A stretch of DNA of 64,000 nucleotides from JBDTVS01 sp040007095 (GTDB taxonomy: Bacteria > Acidobacteriota > Vicinamibacteria > Vicinamibacterales > CAVVIG01), in NCBI GenBank assembly GCA_040007095.1, contig JBDTVS010000190.1, forward strand, positions 61,327 through 125,326. Direction: 5' to 3'. A program made the translations under genes and the position numbers. Positions 42,795-51,070 of the stretch are shown in pieces (the first letter of the stretch is position 1; each line of letters begins with the position of its first letter). The notes below the pieces were generated by a model. The model was not told the origin of the DNA. It ran no database searches and was given only the letters and a program-made list of their open reading frames with translations.

Positions 42795-44041
42795 ATCGAC
42801 GGCTGCTCGCCATCAGCTGGGACATGCCTCCGCTATCCGGACCGCGTGCCGTCCAGGTAAGTCGAACCCTGAAGCACCTGGTTCCGATCGGCTGGGAATC
42901 CTCGGTCGTCTGTTTCGGGTCGCGATCCCGCCGCTACAATCAGGATGTTGAACTGGCATCCCGACTGCAGGCATCAGACGGCGTCACGCTCGTGCCTGTG
43001 CCGTCGCTCGAAGAGCGGCTGGTGTTCCGCGCGCTCTGGCGCGTGCTGCCGCCGCTCAAGCTCCTGCCCGACGAAAAATGGGTGTGGATTGGCGCGGCGT
43101 CTCGGACCGCGCGCCGCCTCGCCGCCGAGCAGCGGTTTGACGTGCTGGTGTCGTTCGCGCAGCCCTGGTCGGATCATCTGGTTGGCCTTCGCGTGCATCG
43201 CGCGACCGGCCTCCCGTGGGTCGCGCACTTCAGCGACCCGTGGACCGACAGTCCGTACCTCCGGGGCCGCCGCTGGCAGCGAAGGCTCTGGGAACGCATG
43301 GAAGCGGACGTCGTCCGGCACGCGGACGCCCTGGTGTTTGTCAATGCACAGACCGCCGAACGCGTGATGCGCAAGTATCGCGAGGAGTGGCGGCGCAAGG
43401 CGCACGTCGTACCGCATGGGTTCGACGGTGACATCGTCCCGCATCCGGCTGCCAACCGCCTGACGTCGCGCACCGATGGCCGCGTGCACCTCGTGTATAC
43501 CGGTCGTTTTTACGACGGGATTCGCACCCCGGAATCGCTCCTTCGGGCGCTTGCCACGCTGGCTCGCCGGCGGCCGCTCGAGAGCGAGCTCAGCCTGACG
43601 TTGGTCGGCACGCCGGTCGCCGCTCATCAACGCCTCGCCAGGAGCCTCCGGCTGGAGCAGGTGGTTGAATTTACCGGCCGTCTGTCGTTCGCCGAGAGCG
43701 CCGGCATCGCGGCGGGCGCCGACGTCCTGCTGCTGATTGACGCGCCGTCCGACGACAGCCTGTTCCTGCCGAGCAAGCTGGTGGATTACCTGCCGATGTG
43801 CAAACCGATCCTCGGCTTGACGCCGCTCCGTGGCGCGTCTGCGGATCTCCTTCGCTCGCTCGACTATCCGATCGTGGCACCGGACGATGAGCCGTCGATT
43901 GTCGAGGCGATCGAATCGCTCATCGTCGCGAAGAGTCAAGGTCGTCTCGGCGTGTCTGCCCGGCACCAGGAGGTGGCACAGGCGTATGATATCCGTCGCA
44001 CGACCGAGGCGTTTGCGGCGATTCTCGAACAGTGCGCGTGA
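42791..44041 (+). CDS. GT4 family glycosyltransferase
   Basis: The 416-residue protein starts with LLAISWDMPPLSGPRAVQVS, the N-terminal pattern of GT4 enzymes related to WbuB-type transferases, with LVSFAQPWSDHLVG, VAHFSDPWTDSPY and HLVYTGRFYDGIRTPESLL for the second Rossmann domain. The donor-site loop is LFLPSKLVDYLPMCKPILGL. ATG 42791 overlaps the previous stop; longer in-frame starts lie within that gene. The GT4 at 44038 follows with a GTGA overlap. The specificity is not deducible. Confidence 0.85.
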   Translation: MNRRLLAISWDMPPLSGPRAVQVSRTLKHLVPIGWESSVVCFGSRSRRYNQDVELASRLQASDGVTLVPVPSLEERLVFRALWRVLPPLKLLPDEKWVWIGAASRTARRLAAEQRFDVLVSFAQPWSDHLVGLRVHRATGLPWVAHFSDPWTDSPYLRGRRWQRRLWERMEADVVRHADALVFVNAQTAERVMRKYREEWRRKAHVVPHGFDGDIVPHPAANRLTSRTDGRVHLVYTGRFYDGIRTPESLLRALATLARRRPLESELSLTLVGTPVAAHQRLARSLRLEQVVEFTGRLSFAESAGIAAGADVLLLIDAPSDDSLFLPSKLVDYLPMCKPILGLTPLRGASADLLRSLDYPIVAPDDEPSIVEAIESLIVAKSQGRLGVSARHQEVAQAYDIRRTTEAFAAILEQCA

Positions 44042-45285
44042 GCATGTCCGAGAGTCTCGCGGCGCGCGCGCGGTCGAGGTGGTCATCGCCCGCCGTCTTG
44101 ATGGTGACCGGCGCGTACTATCCAGAGCTGAGCGGAGGCGGTCTGCAGGCCCGCGCGGTCGTGCGGGCCCTTCGAGGTGCTGCAGCGTTCACGGTGATCA
44201 CGACATCCATCGATCCGTCGCTGCCGAGGCAATCAGACGAAGACGGGGTCACGATTCGGCGCATCGCCGTGGACGTACGCAGCAGATCGTCGGAGCTGGC
44301 CGCGGCGGTTCGGCTCGCCGCGGCGTTTGTGCGCCTCGCGCCCCGCTTCGACATCGTGAATCTGCACGGATTTTCCAGGAAAGCCATCCTCCTGGTCGCC
44401 CTCAGTCGTCTGTTGCGGAAGTCGTTCGTCCTGACGCTGCAGACGGGCATCCACGACGAGCCCGAGTCGGCGCGAGCCATGGGCCGGGCGGCGTATTGGG
44501 CCTACGCGAACGCGGACCTGTACTTGAGCGTCAGCCCGGGCTTGTCGCGCGCCTATCTCGCGGCGGGCCTTCCTCCGGCCCGCTTGCGGCAGGTCTGTAA
44601 CGCCGTGGACGTTGAACGATTCAAGCCGGCCAGCGCGGACGAACGGCGATCGCTGCGCGATCAATTGGGCCTGCCCATCGACCGGGCTCTCGTGCTTTTC
44701 GTCGGCTATTTCTCGCGAGACAAGCGGCCCGACCTTCTCTACGAGGCGTGGTCCCGGATGCAGGCCGACACTCGATCGTCGGCGATCGTGTTCATCGGTA
44801 CGACTCGCCCGACCTATCAGGAAGTGGACGCCACGCTCGCCAGCCGGATCAAGGAACGGGCGCGGGCTGCCGGCGTCGGGGATCGCCTGTTCTTTGTGGA
44901 GTCGACCCGCGCGGTCGAAAAATATTTCAGGGCGGCCGACCTCTACGTCCTGCCCTCAGTGCGCGAGGGCCTGTCGATTGCACTCCTCGAAGCGATGGCG
45001 TCGGGGCTGCCCTGCATCGCGACGCGTCTTGCCGGTTCGACCGATAGCCTCATCGAGCACGACGTCAACGGAGTCCTGGTCGAGCCCGACGACGCGGAGG
45101 GTTTCGCGGAGTCGATGCGGACGATTCTCTCCGATTCGGACCGGGCGGCTCGACTCGGGTGCGCCGCGCGCGAAACCGTGTTGGCCCAGTATTCGATTCA
45201 ACGAACCGCCCCGTCGTGGCTGTCCGCCTATCGTGAGCTGGCCTCGGTTTCGCGGTTGGACGCCGCTGTGAACGACTTGTCGTGA
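44038..45285 (+). CDS. GT4 family glycosyltransferase
   Basis: The 415-residue retaining glycosyltransferase has VLMVTGAYYPELSGGGLQ at the N-terminus, FDIVNLHGFSRKAI, LRQVCNAVDVERFKPAS, LVLFVGYFSRDKRPDLL, and the donor-binding LYVLPSVREGLSIALLEAM with both glutamates of the EX7E motif. A GTG overlapping the previous stop is used; ATG 44044 would drop two residues. It is the third GT4 in a row, and its stop codon sits inside a 9-base inverted repeat (45284-45317). This gives the third of four GT4 domains in the window's second half. Confidence 0.87.
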   Translation: MSMSESLAARARSRWSSPAVLMVTGAYYPELSGGGLQARAVVRALRGAAAFTVITTSIDPSLPRQSDEDGVTIRRIAVDVRSRSSELAAAVRLAAAFVRLAPRFDIVNLHGFSRKAILLVALSRLLRKSFVLTLQTGIHDEPESARAMGRAAYWAYANADLYLSVSPGLSRAYLAAGLPPARLRQVCNAVDVERFKPASADERRSLRDQLGLPIDRALVLFVGYFSRDKRPDLLYEAWSRMQADTRSSAIVFIGTTRPTYQEVDATLASRIKERARAAGVGDRLFFVESTRAVEKYFRAADLYVLPSVREGLSIALLEAMASGLPCIATRLAGSTDSLIEHDVNGVLVEPDDAEGFAESMRTILSDSDRAARLGCAARETVLAQYSIQRTAPSWLSAYRELASVSRLDAAVNDLS

Positions 45286-45317
45286 GCGCATCGTGGCATG
45301 GGTCAGATGATGCGCTC
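45284..45317 (+). terminator. Inverted repeat at the end of the GT4 gene, possible weak terminator
   Basis: GAGCGCATC (45284-45292) pairs perfectly with GATGCGCTC (45309-45317) around a 16-base loop; the left arm includes the last two bases of the TGA stop. No T-run follows. The next gene starts 70 bases on, after the longest gap in this part of the operon. Confidence 0.35.
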
Positions 45318-45386
45318 CCGCCCGCCTCGGCGAGCGCCGCACCGGGAACCGCAGATTTCACCAGCGGCGGTTAAGCTGACATTGAA

Positions 45387-47228
45387 ATGATGCACCGCGC
45401 GGACGTTCTCTGCATCTCGTCGATCGACTGGGACTTTATCTGGCAGGGTCACCAGGAGATCATGTCGACGCTGGCGGCCGACGGTCACCGCGTGCTGTTT
45501 ATCGAGAACACGGGCGTCCGCGGGCCAGCTCTCGGCGATTTCCCGCGCGTCCGCAAGCGGGTGCTCAGTTGGTGGAGGGCCACGAAGGGGTTTCGCGAGG
45601 AGCGGCCCAATCTGTTTCTCTTTTCGCCGCTGCTGCTGCCATTCCCCTACTCGCGCGTCGCGCGCTGGGTCAACCGCTTCTTCATCCTGCGGGCGCTGCG
45701 ACGCTGGATGCGCGTCACCGGGTTTCATCGGCCCATCGTGTGGACGTTTCTGCCGACGCCCCTGGCGCTCGACCTCATCGACGCCATCGATCCGCAATTG
45801 ACGATCTACTACTGCATCGATGATCTGGCCTCCAGCTCGCCGGGCGCCCGTCGTATCGTCTCCAGTGAAGAACGACTGTTTCGCGAAGCCGATCTCGTCT
45901 TCGTCACGTCCGAGAAGCTTCGCGCACGAGCCGCGCGTGTCAGTCCACGGGTCTCGGTGTTTCCGTTCGGCGTCAGTTTCGATCGCTTCGAGACCACGCG
46001 GGCGAGCGACGAGCCGCTCCCGGCCGACGTGTCGGCCCTGTCGCGCCCGGTGGTGGGATACGTCGGCGGGCTGCATCAATGGGTCGATCAGGATCTGCTG
46101 GCCGCGGTTGCCGCCCGGATGCCCGAGGTCGCGTTCGCGCTGGTGGGACCGGCGCAGACCGATGTCTCGCGACTCGCGCGTTGCCCGAATGTGCATCTGC
46201 TGGGCCAGCGGCCGCATCCGCAGGTCCCCGCCTACATCAAGGCGTTCGACGTTGGACTGGTTCCGTACAAGCTTGCGGAGTACACGGCCAACGTCTACCC
46301 CACCAAGCTCAACGAATATCTGGTGATGGGCAAGCCGGTGGTGGCGACCGACCTGCCGGAGATTCGGCGCTTCAATGCCGACCACGGCGAAGTCGTGCGC
46401 ATCGCGGGCGACGCCGCCGCGTTCGAGGCGGCCGTGCGATCCGCCCTCGCCGAGCGTGCCTCAGACCTCGTCCCGCGTCGGATTGCCGTCGCGCAGGCCA
46501 ACAGCTGGCAGAGTCGTATTGCCGCGATGAAGGTTTTGATCGACGCAGCGCTCGACACCCGGGCCTCGAGCGATCAGGGATGGGATGCGGCGCTGCGGCG
46601 CGTCTATCGCCGCGCGCGCGGACATACCGCGCAGCTCGTGCTTGGCGCAGCGGCTGTGTATCTCCTCGTGTTCTACACCAATCTCGCCTGGTGGTGCGCG
46701 GAGCCGTTGAGGTTTTCGGCGGCACCCGTCAAGGCCGACGCCATCGTGGTGTTTGCCGGCGGCGTGGGTGAGTCGGGCAAGGCGGGTGGCGGGCACCAGG
46801 AGCGGGTGAAGCGGGCGGTGGACCTCTACAAGGCGGGCTACGCCGACGTGCTGGTGTTGTCGTCCGGTTTCGTCTACAGCTTCAAGGAAGCCGAAGTGAT
46901 GCGCGCGCTCGCCATCGACCAGGGCATTCCCGCGGGACAGATTGTCCTCGAAGAGCACGCCACGAACACGCATGAGAATGTGACCTATGTCAGTCACATC
47001 CTTCATGACCGCAAATGGATGCGGATCCTGCTGGTCAGCTCCCCGTACCATATGCGGCGCGCGTTGCTGGTCTGGCGCAAGGTTGCGCCCGACGTTGACG
47101 TGGTCCCCACGCCGCCCGAGAAGACGCAGTTCTACGAGCACACGCAGGGCGCAAGCCTCGAACAGATCCGCGGCATCCTGTGGGAGTACCTCGCGACATT
47201 CTCCTATTGGCGCCGCGGCTGGCTATGA
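45387..47228 (+). CDS. Fusion: GT4-like glycosyltransferase, membrane segment and DUF218 (YdcF/ElyC-like) domain
   Basis: The 613-residue protein has residues 1-395 as a GT4-like fold of the WsaF/TuaH kind (IWQGHQEIMSTLAADGHRV, LTIYYCIDDLASSSPG, FGVSFDRFET, VVGYVGGLHQWVDQDLL, VYPTKLNEYLVMGKPVVATD). A hydrophobic segment follows (about 420-437, LVLGAAAVYLLVFYTNLAWW), then a DUF218 domain from about 450 (ADAIVVFAGGVGESG, LVLSSGFVYSFKEAEVM, EEHATNTHENV, SSPYHMRRALLVW) ending YWRRGWL. DUF218 proteins are implicated in envelope and undecaprenyl carrier metabolism. A second DUF218 protein with the same ending lies at 55101. The GT half should be cytoplasmic and the DUF218 half periplasmic. Confidence 0.85.
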   Translation: MMHRADVLCISSIDWDFIWQGHQEIMSTLAADGHRVLFIENTGVRGPALGDFPRVRKRVLSWWRATKGFREERPNLFLFSPLLLPFPYSRVARWVNRFFILRALRRWMRVTGFHRPIVWTFLPTPLALDLIDAIDPQLTIYYCIDDLASSSPGARRIVSSEERLFREADLVFVTSEKLRARAARVSPRVSVFPFGVSFDRFETTRASDEPLPADVSALSRPVVGYVGGLHQWVDQDLLAAVAARMPEVAFALVGPAQTDVSRLARCPNVHLLGQRPHPQVPAYIKAFDVGLVPYKLAEYTANVYPTKLNEYLVMGKPVVATDLPEIRRFNADHGEVVRIAGDAAAFEAAVRSALAERASDLVPRRIAVAQANSWQSRIAAMKVLIDAALDTRASSDQGWDAALRRVYRRARGHTAQLVLGAAAVYLLVFYTNLAWWCAEPLRFSAAPVKADAIVVFAGGVGESGKAGGGHQERVKRAVDLYKAGYADVLVLSSGFVYSFKEAEVMRALAIDQGIPAGQIVLEEHATNTHENVTYVSHILHDRKWMRILLVSSPYHMRRALLVWRKVAPDVDVVPTPPEKTQFYEHTQGASLEQIRGILWEYLATFSYWRRGWL

Positions 47229-48403
47229 AAGGCGCCCCGATCGGGAAATTCCTCACCATCACGCTGCCGGCGCTGATTTTGACCGTGCTGGCGGCGGGCG
47301 CTGGCGTCGAAGCGTGGGTCCGTTGGCGGTGGGATCCGCTGAAGGGCTCGCCGGGGTTTTTCGAATCGGATCCGATCCGCCGGCAACGCCTGGCGCCCAA
47401 CTACACCGGCTGGTTCGCGGGAGTGCCGGTGCACATCAACGGGCTCGGCTTCCGCGACGATCGCGAATACTCGTTGGCCAAGGGGTCGTCGACCTTCCGA
47501 ATCCTGGTGCTCGGCGACTCGGTCACCTTCGGGCACGGATCGGTGGGCGAGCACACGTATCCGTTCCTGTTCGAGCAGAAGCTGAAAGCCTGGCGGCCGG
47601 ACGTCGATTGGCAGGTCTGGAACATGGGCGTTCCCGGCTATAACACGAGCCAGGAACTGGCCTATCTGCTGCAAGTCGGTCCCACCTTCCATCCAGACCT
47701 CGTCATCGTCGGGTTCTTTGAAAACGATCTGATCCAGAACGAGGACGTGCCTTCTGTCATCCAGAACAACACCGTGGCGTCGGTGCTCAAATCGCTCGTC
47801 CAGCGCCACCTGTACTCGCTCGAATTGTATCGACGGGTCTACCTGACGTTGTTGTGGAAGGTCGGACACAGCAATGCGTATTATCAACGGCTCGAGCACC
47901 TGGCGGTCGAAGACGAACTGCTCGCCAAGACGGCGCAGGTGAACGATCTGGTGCAGCAGCGCTTGACGCCGATCGAGCGGCTCACCGACGAACAGGTTCG
48001 AACCTTCAACTGCGTCTACGGGCAGCGGCCCAATCCGGCCCTGATCGGGGACATGCAGCGCGACGCCGGGTTTGCGCCGTGGCTCCGCGCGGTCCGGCGT
48101 TTTCAGGCGTTGAACACCTCGAATCAGTACCGCGTGCTGTTCTTTCTGAATCTGACGCCGCCGGTGTGTCCCGACGGAGACATGTTCTACGACGGCGGAT
48201 CGGTCGCGATCAACGATTTTTTCCTGAAGACGTTCTCCGACGGAGCGCCCGCGGTGAGTACCTACGACGAGCTGCGGCACCGCCGGCCATCGCAGATGCC
48301 AAACGCGTGCTGCCATGCGATCGGCAACACCAATCTGGTCAAGGCGGACGTGTTGTTCAACTTCGTGCGCGATCGAATGCCGCCAGCAGCGACAGCGCGA
48401 TGA
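47225..48403 (+). CDS. SGNH/GDSL-like hydrolase, membrane anchored, incomplete catalytic set
   Basis: The 392-residue protein begins with a signal-anchor (FLTITLPALILTVLAAGAG). It has the nucleophile block with Ser99 in LVLGDSVTFGHG, the Gly block WNMGVPGYNTSQ and the Asn block VGFFENDLIQN. The C-terminal Asp-x-x-His block is replaced by NACCHAIGNTNL: a His is present but the residue three before it is Ala. ATG 47225 overlaps the previous stop (ATGA). The 3' end runs 47 bases into the convergent gene on the other strand. It may be an acyltransferase or esterase using a His only, or be weakly active. Confidence 0.75.
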   Translation: MKGAPIGKFLTITLPALILTVLAAGAGVEAWVRWRWDPLKGSPGFFESDPIRRQRLAPNYTGWFAGVPVHINGLGFRDDREYSLAKGSSTFRILVLGDSVTFGHGSVGEHTYPFLFEQKLKAWRPDVDWQVWNMGVPGYNTSQELAYLLQVGPTFHPDLVIVGFFENDLIQNEDVPSVIQNNTVASVLKSLVQRHLYSLELYRRVYLTLLWKVGHSNAYYQRLEHLAVEDELLAKTAQVNDLVQQRLTPIERLTDEQVRTFNCVYGQRPNPALIGDMQRDAGFAPWLRAVRRFQALNTSNQYRVLFFLNLTPPVCPDGDMFYDGGSVAINDFFLKTFSDGAPAVSTYDELRHRRPSQMPNACCHAIGNTNLVKADVLFNFVRDRMPPAATAR

Positions 48404-50315
48404 AGGCAAAGACGAGCGGCTGCACCGTCACGGTGTATCGCATGTTGGTCAGCACCCACATGATGGTGGCCGGCACGTAGAGGACCGGTGTCAACAGCAC
48501 GAGGAGCTGGCGGCGCTGTCGCAAGGCAAGTGCGATGCCCACGAGCAGCAGACACAAATACGCGCCGCTGGCCGCCGTCGCGACCCCGTAGATCATCCGG
48601 CTGCCCCGGAATTGCTGAGCCGTCCAACGGTCGTCCGTGCCGGAGACGACGAACAGGCGCCACGCGCGATAGGCACAGGAGCGCAGGTACGCGGGGATGT
48701 CGCGCCGGATGTTGTCCCATGCCAGCGCCGTGTAGCGGTTCATTGCGTCGGGTTCGGCCTGAGCAAACCGCTTGTTGACGGCGAGATTGCGCAGGGAGCG
48801 GCACGCCGCGGCCGGGAGGGGGCCTTGGGCTGCCGCGGCGATCGACGTGAACGGCACCGCGGCATTGATGACGCGCAGCGCGTATTCGCCGATCGGGACG
48901 ACGTCGCTGAGGCGCCCGGAAGACGCACGCGGCACGGTCAGTGTCGAACCGTCCGTGAATGCCACGATCGCGCGCGAGGTCTCGGTGGTGAGCCTGGACA
49001 TCGTGGCGCCCGGCGGGATGTCCCCTGGCTGGACGCGAACGAGGATGTTCAGCGCCAGACGCAGGTCGGCTTCGGTGATGCGTCCGTCGCCATCCAGATC
49101 GAGCCGGTCGGCATGAGAGAGAGGAATGTTCCACGCGATGGTCCCAACCAGCCGAACGACATCGAACGCATCGAGCAGGTCGGCGTGGATGTCGGGGTCG
49201 GTCAGGTGGGCATCGCTGATAAAGTACACGGCGGGCTGCGAGGCTCCGCGAAAGGGCAGGCGCTCGACCAGCTCAGCGTCTTCTCCCTGTGGCGGCCAGC
49301 GCGCCTCGACGAAGTAGTAGACGACCGTAGGCAGCGGCTGTCCAGGAATCTTCCACTGCACGTGACCGTCCATCAGGCGACTCGCCGGAAGACGCACTGT
49401 TTCGGAGTGACGGTCCGTCCAGTAGACGAGGCTGCTCGACGTCGGCGGCGAGCTGCGGCACGGCGCGATCTCGGCGTCGACCAGCAGCGGGCGCCCGGCC
49501 GCCGAGGAGTAATCGAACGCCGAGAATTCGAACGCCGATCGCGGATTGTAGGCGCGGCTGGTCAGGTATGGTCCCGTTTGCAGCGAGCCGTACCAGAGTT
49601 GCACGCCGCCGCGGCTGCTGGTCGGCAGCACCAGGCCGAGGAGCCGATAGTTGCGAACGGTCCAGGGCGCGAGCATCAATGCGGCCGTACCGACGCAAAT
49701 CATCATGTGCCCGACTTTGACGATGCTTCGAGGGCGAGCGAGGACGTGCAACGTGGCGAGGACCGCCGGAAGGAGCAGCAGGTTTGGACGAAACTGGGGC
49801 GCCAGGCCGAGCAACAGCCCGGCCACTGCGAACGGCAGCCAGCGGCCTCGACGGCGGCCCTCGGCGAACGCCAGCAGGCCGGCGACAAACAGCACCGTAC
49901 AGACCGCATCCGAGGATTGTGTCGATGCGTACACCGTGTTGAACGACGCGACGCCTGTCAGCAGCGACGCGGCGATGGCGGTGCGTCGGTCGAATTCAAT
50001 CGCAATCAGACGGTACGCGAGGATCGGCACGAGCGCGTTGAGGGCCGCCTGCGCGAGCAGCGGTACCCACAGCCTGTCGCCGAAGGCGCGAATGAACGCC
50101 GCCAGGAAGTACGCATATCCCCACGGCACGTCGGTGGTCGGAAAGGGTTCACCGCGCGCGAGCAGCAGGCCGAGGTCGTGATAGTGGTCGATGCCTTCCC
50201 AGCCCCAGGGGTGCGGCGCCCAGGCGAAGATGAAGAACACCGCAATCAGCAGCGACGCCAGCGACGACAGATACACGGTCGCCGTGCTGTCCAACACGCG
50301 ATTCAGCCAGTGCAT
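48357..50315 (-). CDS. GT39/ArnT-like membrane glycosyltransferase with embedded dockerin-like repeat
   Basis: The 652-residue protein has an N-terminal anchor, a first loop with EGIDHYHDLGLLLARGE and VPWGYAYFLAAFIRAFG typical of GT39-type enzymes, about ten membrane segments, and a long periplasmic stretch (about 235-560). Within that stretch, residues 370-420 hold DLLDAFDVVRLVGTI and then LDLDGDGRITEADLRLAL, the spacing of a type I dockerin F-hand pair with the second calcium loop intact. A final membrane block follows. It is the only minus-strand gene inside the glycan locus, and its 3' end overlaps the SGNH gene. Periplasmic sugar transfer from a lipid carrier is inferred. Confidence 0.72.
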   Translation of the reverse strand: MHWLNRVLDSTATVYLSSLASLLIAVFFIFAWAPHPWGWEGIDHYHDLGLLLARGEPFPTTDVPWGYAYFLAAFIRAFGDRLWVPLLAQAALNALVPILAYRLIAIEFDRRTAIAASLLTGVASFNTVYASTQSSDAVCTVLFVAGLLAFAEGRRRGRWLPFAVAGLLLGLAPQFRPNLLLLPAVLATLHVLARPRSIVKVGHMMICVGTAALMLAPWTVRNYRLLGLVLPTSSRGGVQLWYGSLQTGPYLTSRAYNPRSAFEFSAFDYSSAAGRPLLVDAEIAPCRSSPPTSSSLVYWTDRHSETVRLPASRLMDGHVQWKIPGQPLPTVVYYFVEARWPPQGEDAELVERLPFRGASQPAVYFISDAHLTDPDIHADLLDAFDVVRLVGTIAWNIPLSHADRLDLDGDGRITEADLRLALNILVRVQPGDIPPGATMSRLTTETSRAIVAFTDGSTLTVPRASSGRLSDVVPIGEYALRVINAAVPFTSIAAAAQGPLPAAACRSLRNLAVNKRFAQAEPDAMNRYTALAWDNIRRDIPAYLRSCAYRAWRLFVVSGTDDRWTAQQFRGSRMIYGVATAASGAYLCLLLVGIALALRQRRQLLVLLTPVLYVPATIMWVLTNMRYTVTVQPLVFAFIALSLLAAFDRARS

Positions 50316-50365
50316 ACGGGAGCGCCTCGTATCATAGCGTGCGGCCCCGGCGCTCCGAGTCGCGG

Positions 50366-51064
50366 ATGAAGCTGTCGATCATCATTCCCGTCTACAACGA
50401 GGAACAGACGATCCACGAAGTGATCGAGCGGGTCTGGGCGGTCGATCTCGGCGGCATCGATCGCGAAGTGATCATCGCCAACGACGGGTCGAGCGACGGC
50501 ACGCGTCGGGCCATGGACACCAGCCGCTGGATCAACGACCCGCGCGTGAAGACCTACGACAGCCCGATCAATCTCGGCAAAGGCGCGGCGGTCCGGCTTG
50601 GCCTCGCGTTCGCCACCGGTGACATCCTGCTCGTGCAGGACGCGGACCTGGAGCTCGATCCGAACGAGTACGGGCGGCTGCTGGCACCGATCCTGGACGG
50701 CCGTGCCGAGATCGTGTACGGCTCCAGATTTCTCCAGGCCACCGGCACCGTGGCATTGCGGCGCCGGTTGGCCAATCGCTTTCTGACCCTCCTCACCAAC
50801 GTCCTGTTCGGGGGGCGCCTGACCGACATGGAAACGGCGTATAAAGCGTTCACGCGCGAGGCGCTCGCCGGCATTCGTTTGCGCTGCGTGGGCTTCGACT
50901 TCGAGCCCGAGATCACGGCGAAGTTCCTGCGGGCCGGTCATCGGATCCTGGAGGTCCCGATCGCCTACACCCCGCGCCATCAGAACGAGGGCAAGAAGAT
51001 TCGCTGGATCGACGGTGTCGATGCGATCTACGCGCTCCTGAAATGCCGCCTCGGGGGACTCTGA
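50366..51064 (+). CDS. GT2 glycosyltransferase, dolichyl-phosphate-mannose-synthase-like
   Basis: The 232-residue soluble GT-A protein has LSIIIPVYNEEQTI, VIIANDGSSDGT, INLGKGAAVRLGLAFATGD, the metal site VQDADLELDP, YGSRFLQ, and the tail GFDFEPEITAKFLRAGHRILEVPI with the PRHQNEGKKI segment typical of Dpm1-like enzymes. It lacks C-terminal membrane helices, unlike the GT2 proteins at 15109 and 23654. ATG 50366 is close behind the divergent minus-strand start at 50315, so a promoter must lie in about 50 bases. It likely makes a polyprenyl-phosphate sugar for the GT-C proteins. Confidence 0.88.
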   Translation: MKLSIIIPVYNEEQTIHEVIERVWAVDLGGIDREVIIANDGSSDGTRRAMDTSRWINDPRVKTYDSPINLGKGAAVRLGLAFATGDILLVQDADLELDPNEYGRLLAPILDGRAEIVYGSRFLQATGTVALRRRLANRFLTLLTNVLFGGRLTDMETAYKAFTREALAGIRLRCVGFDFEPEITAKFLRAGHRILEVPIAYTPRHQNEGKKIRWIDGVDAIYALLKCRLGGL

Positions 51065-51070
51065 TCGAGC

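Noticed and set aside
45282..45374. 30-residue frame overlapping the GT4 stop
   Set aside because: Low-complexity Ala/Ser/Pro composition and overlap with an inverted repeat; too weak to list as a gene.
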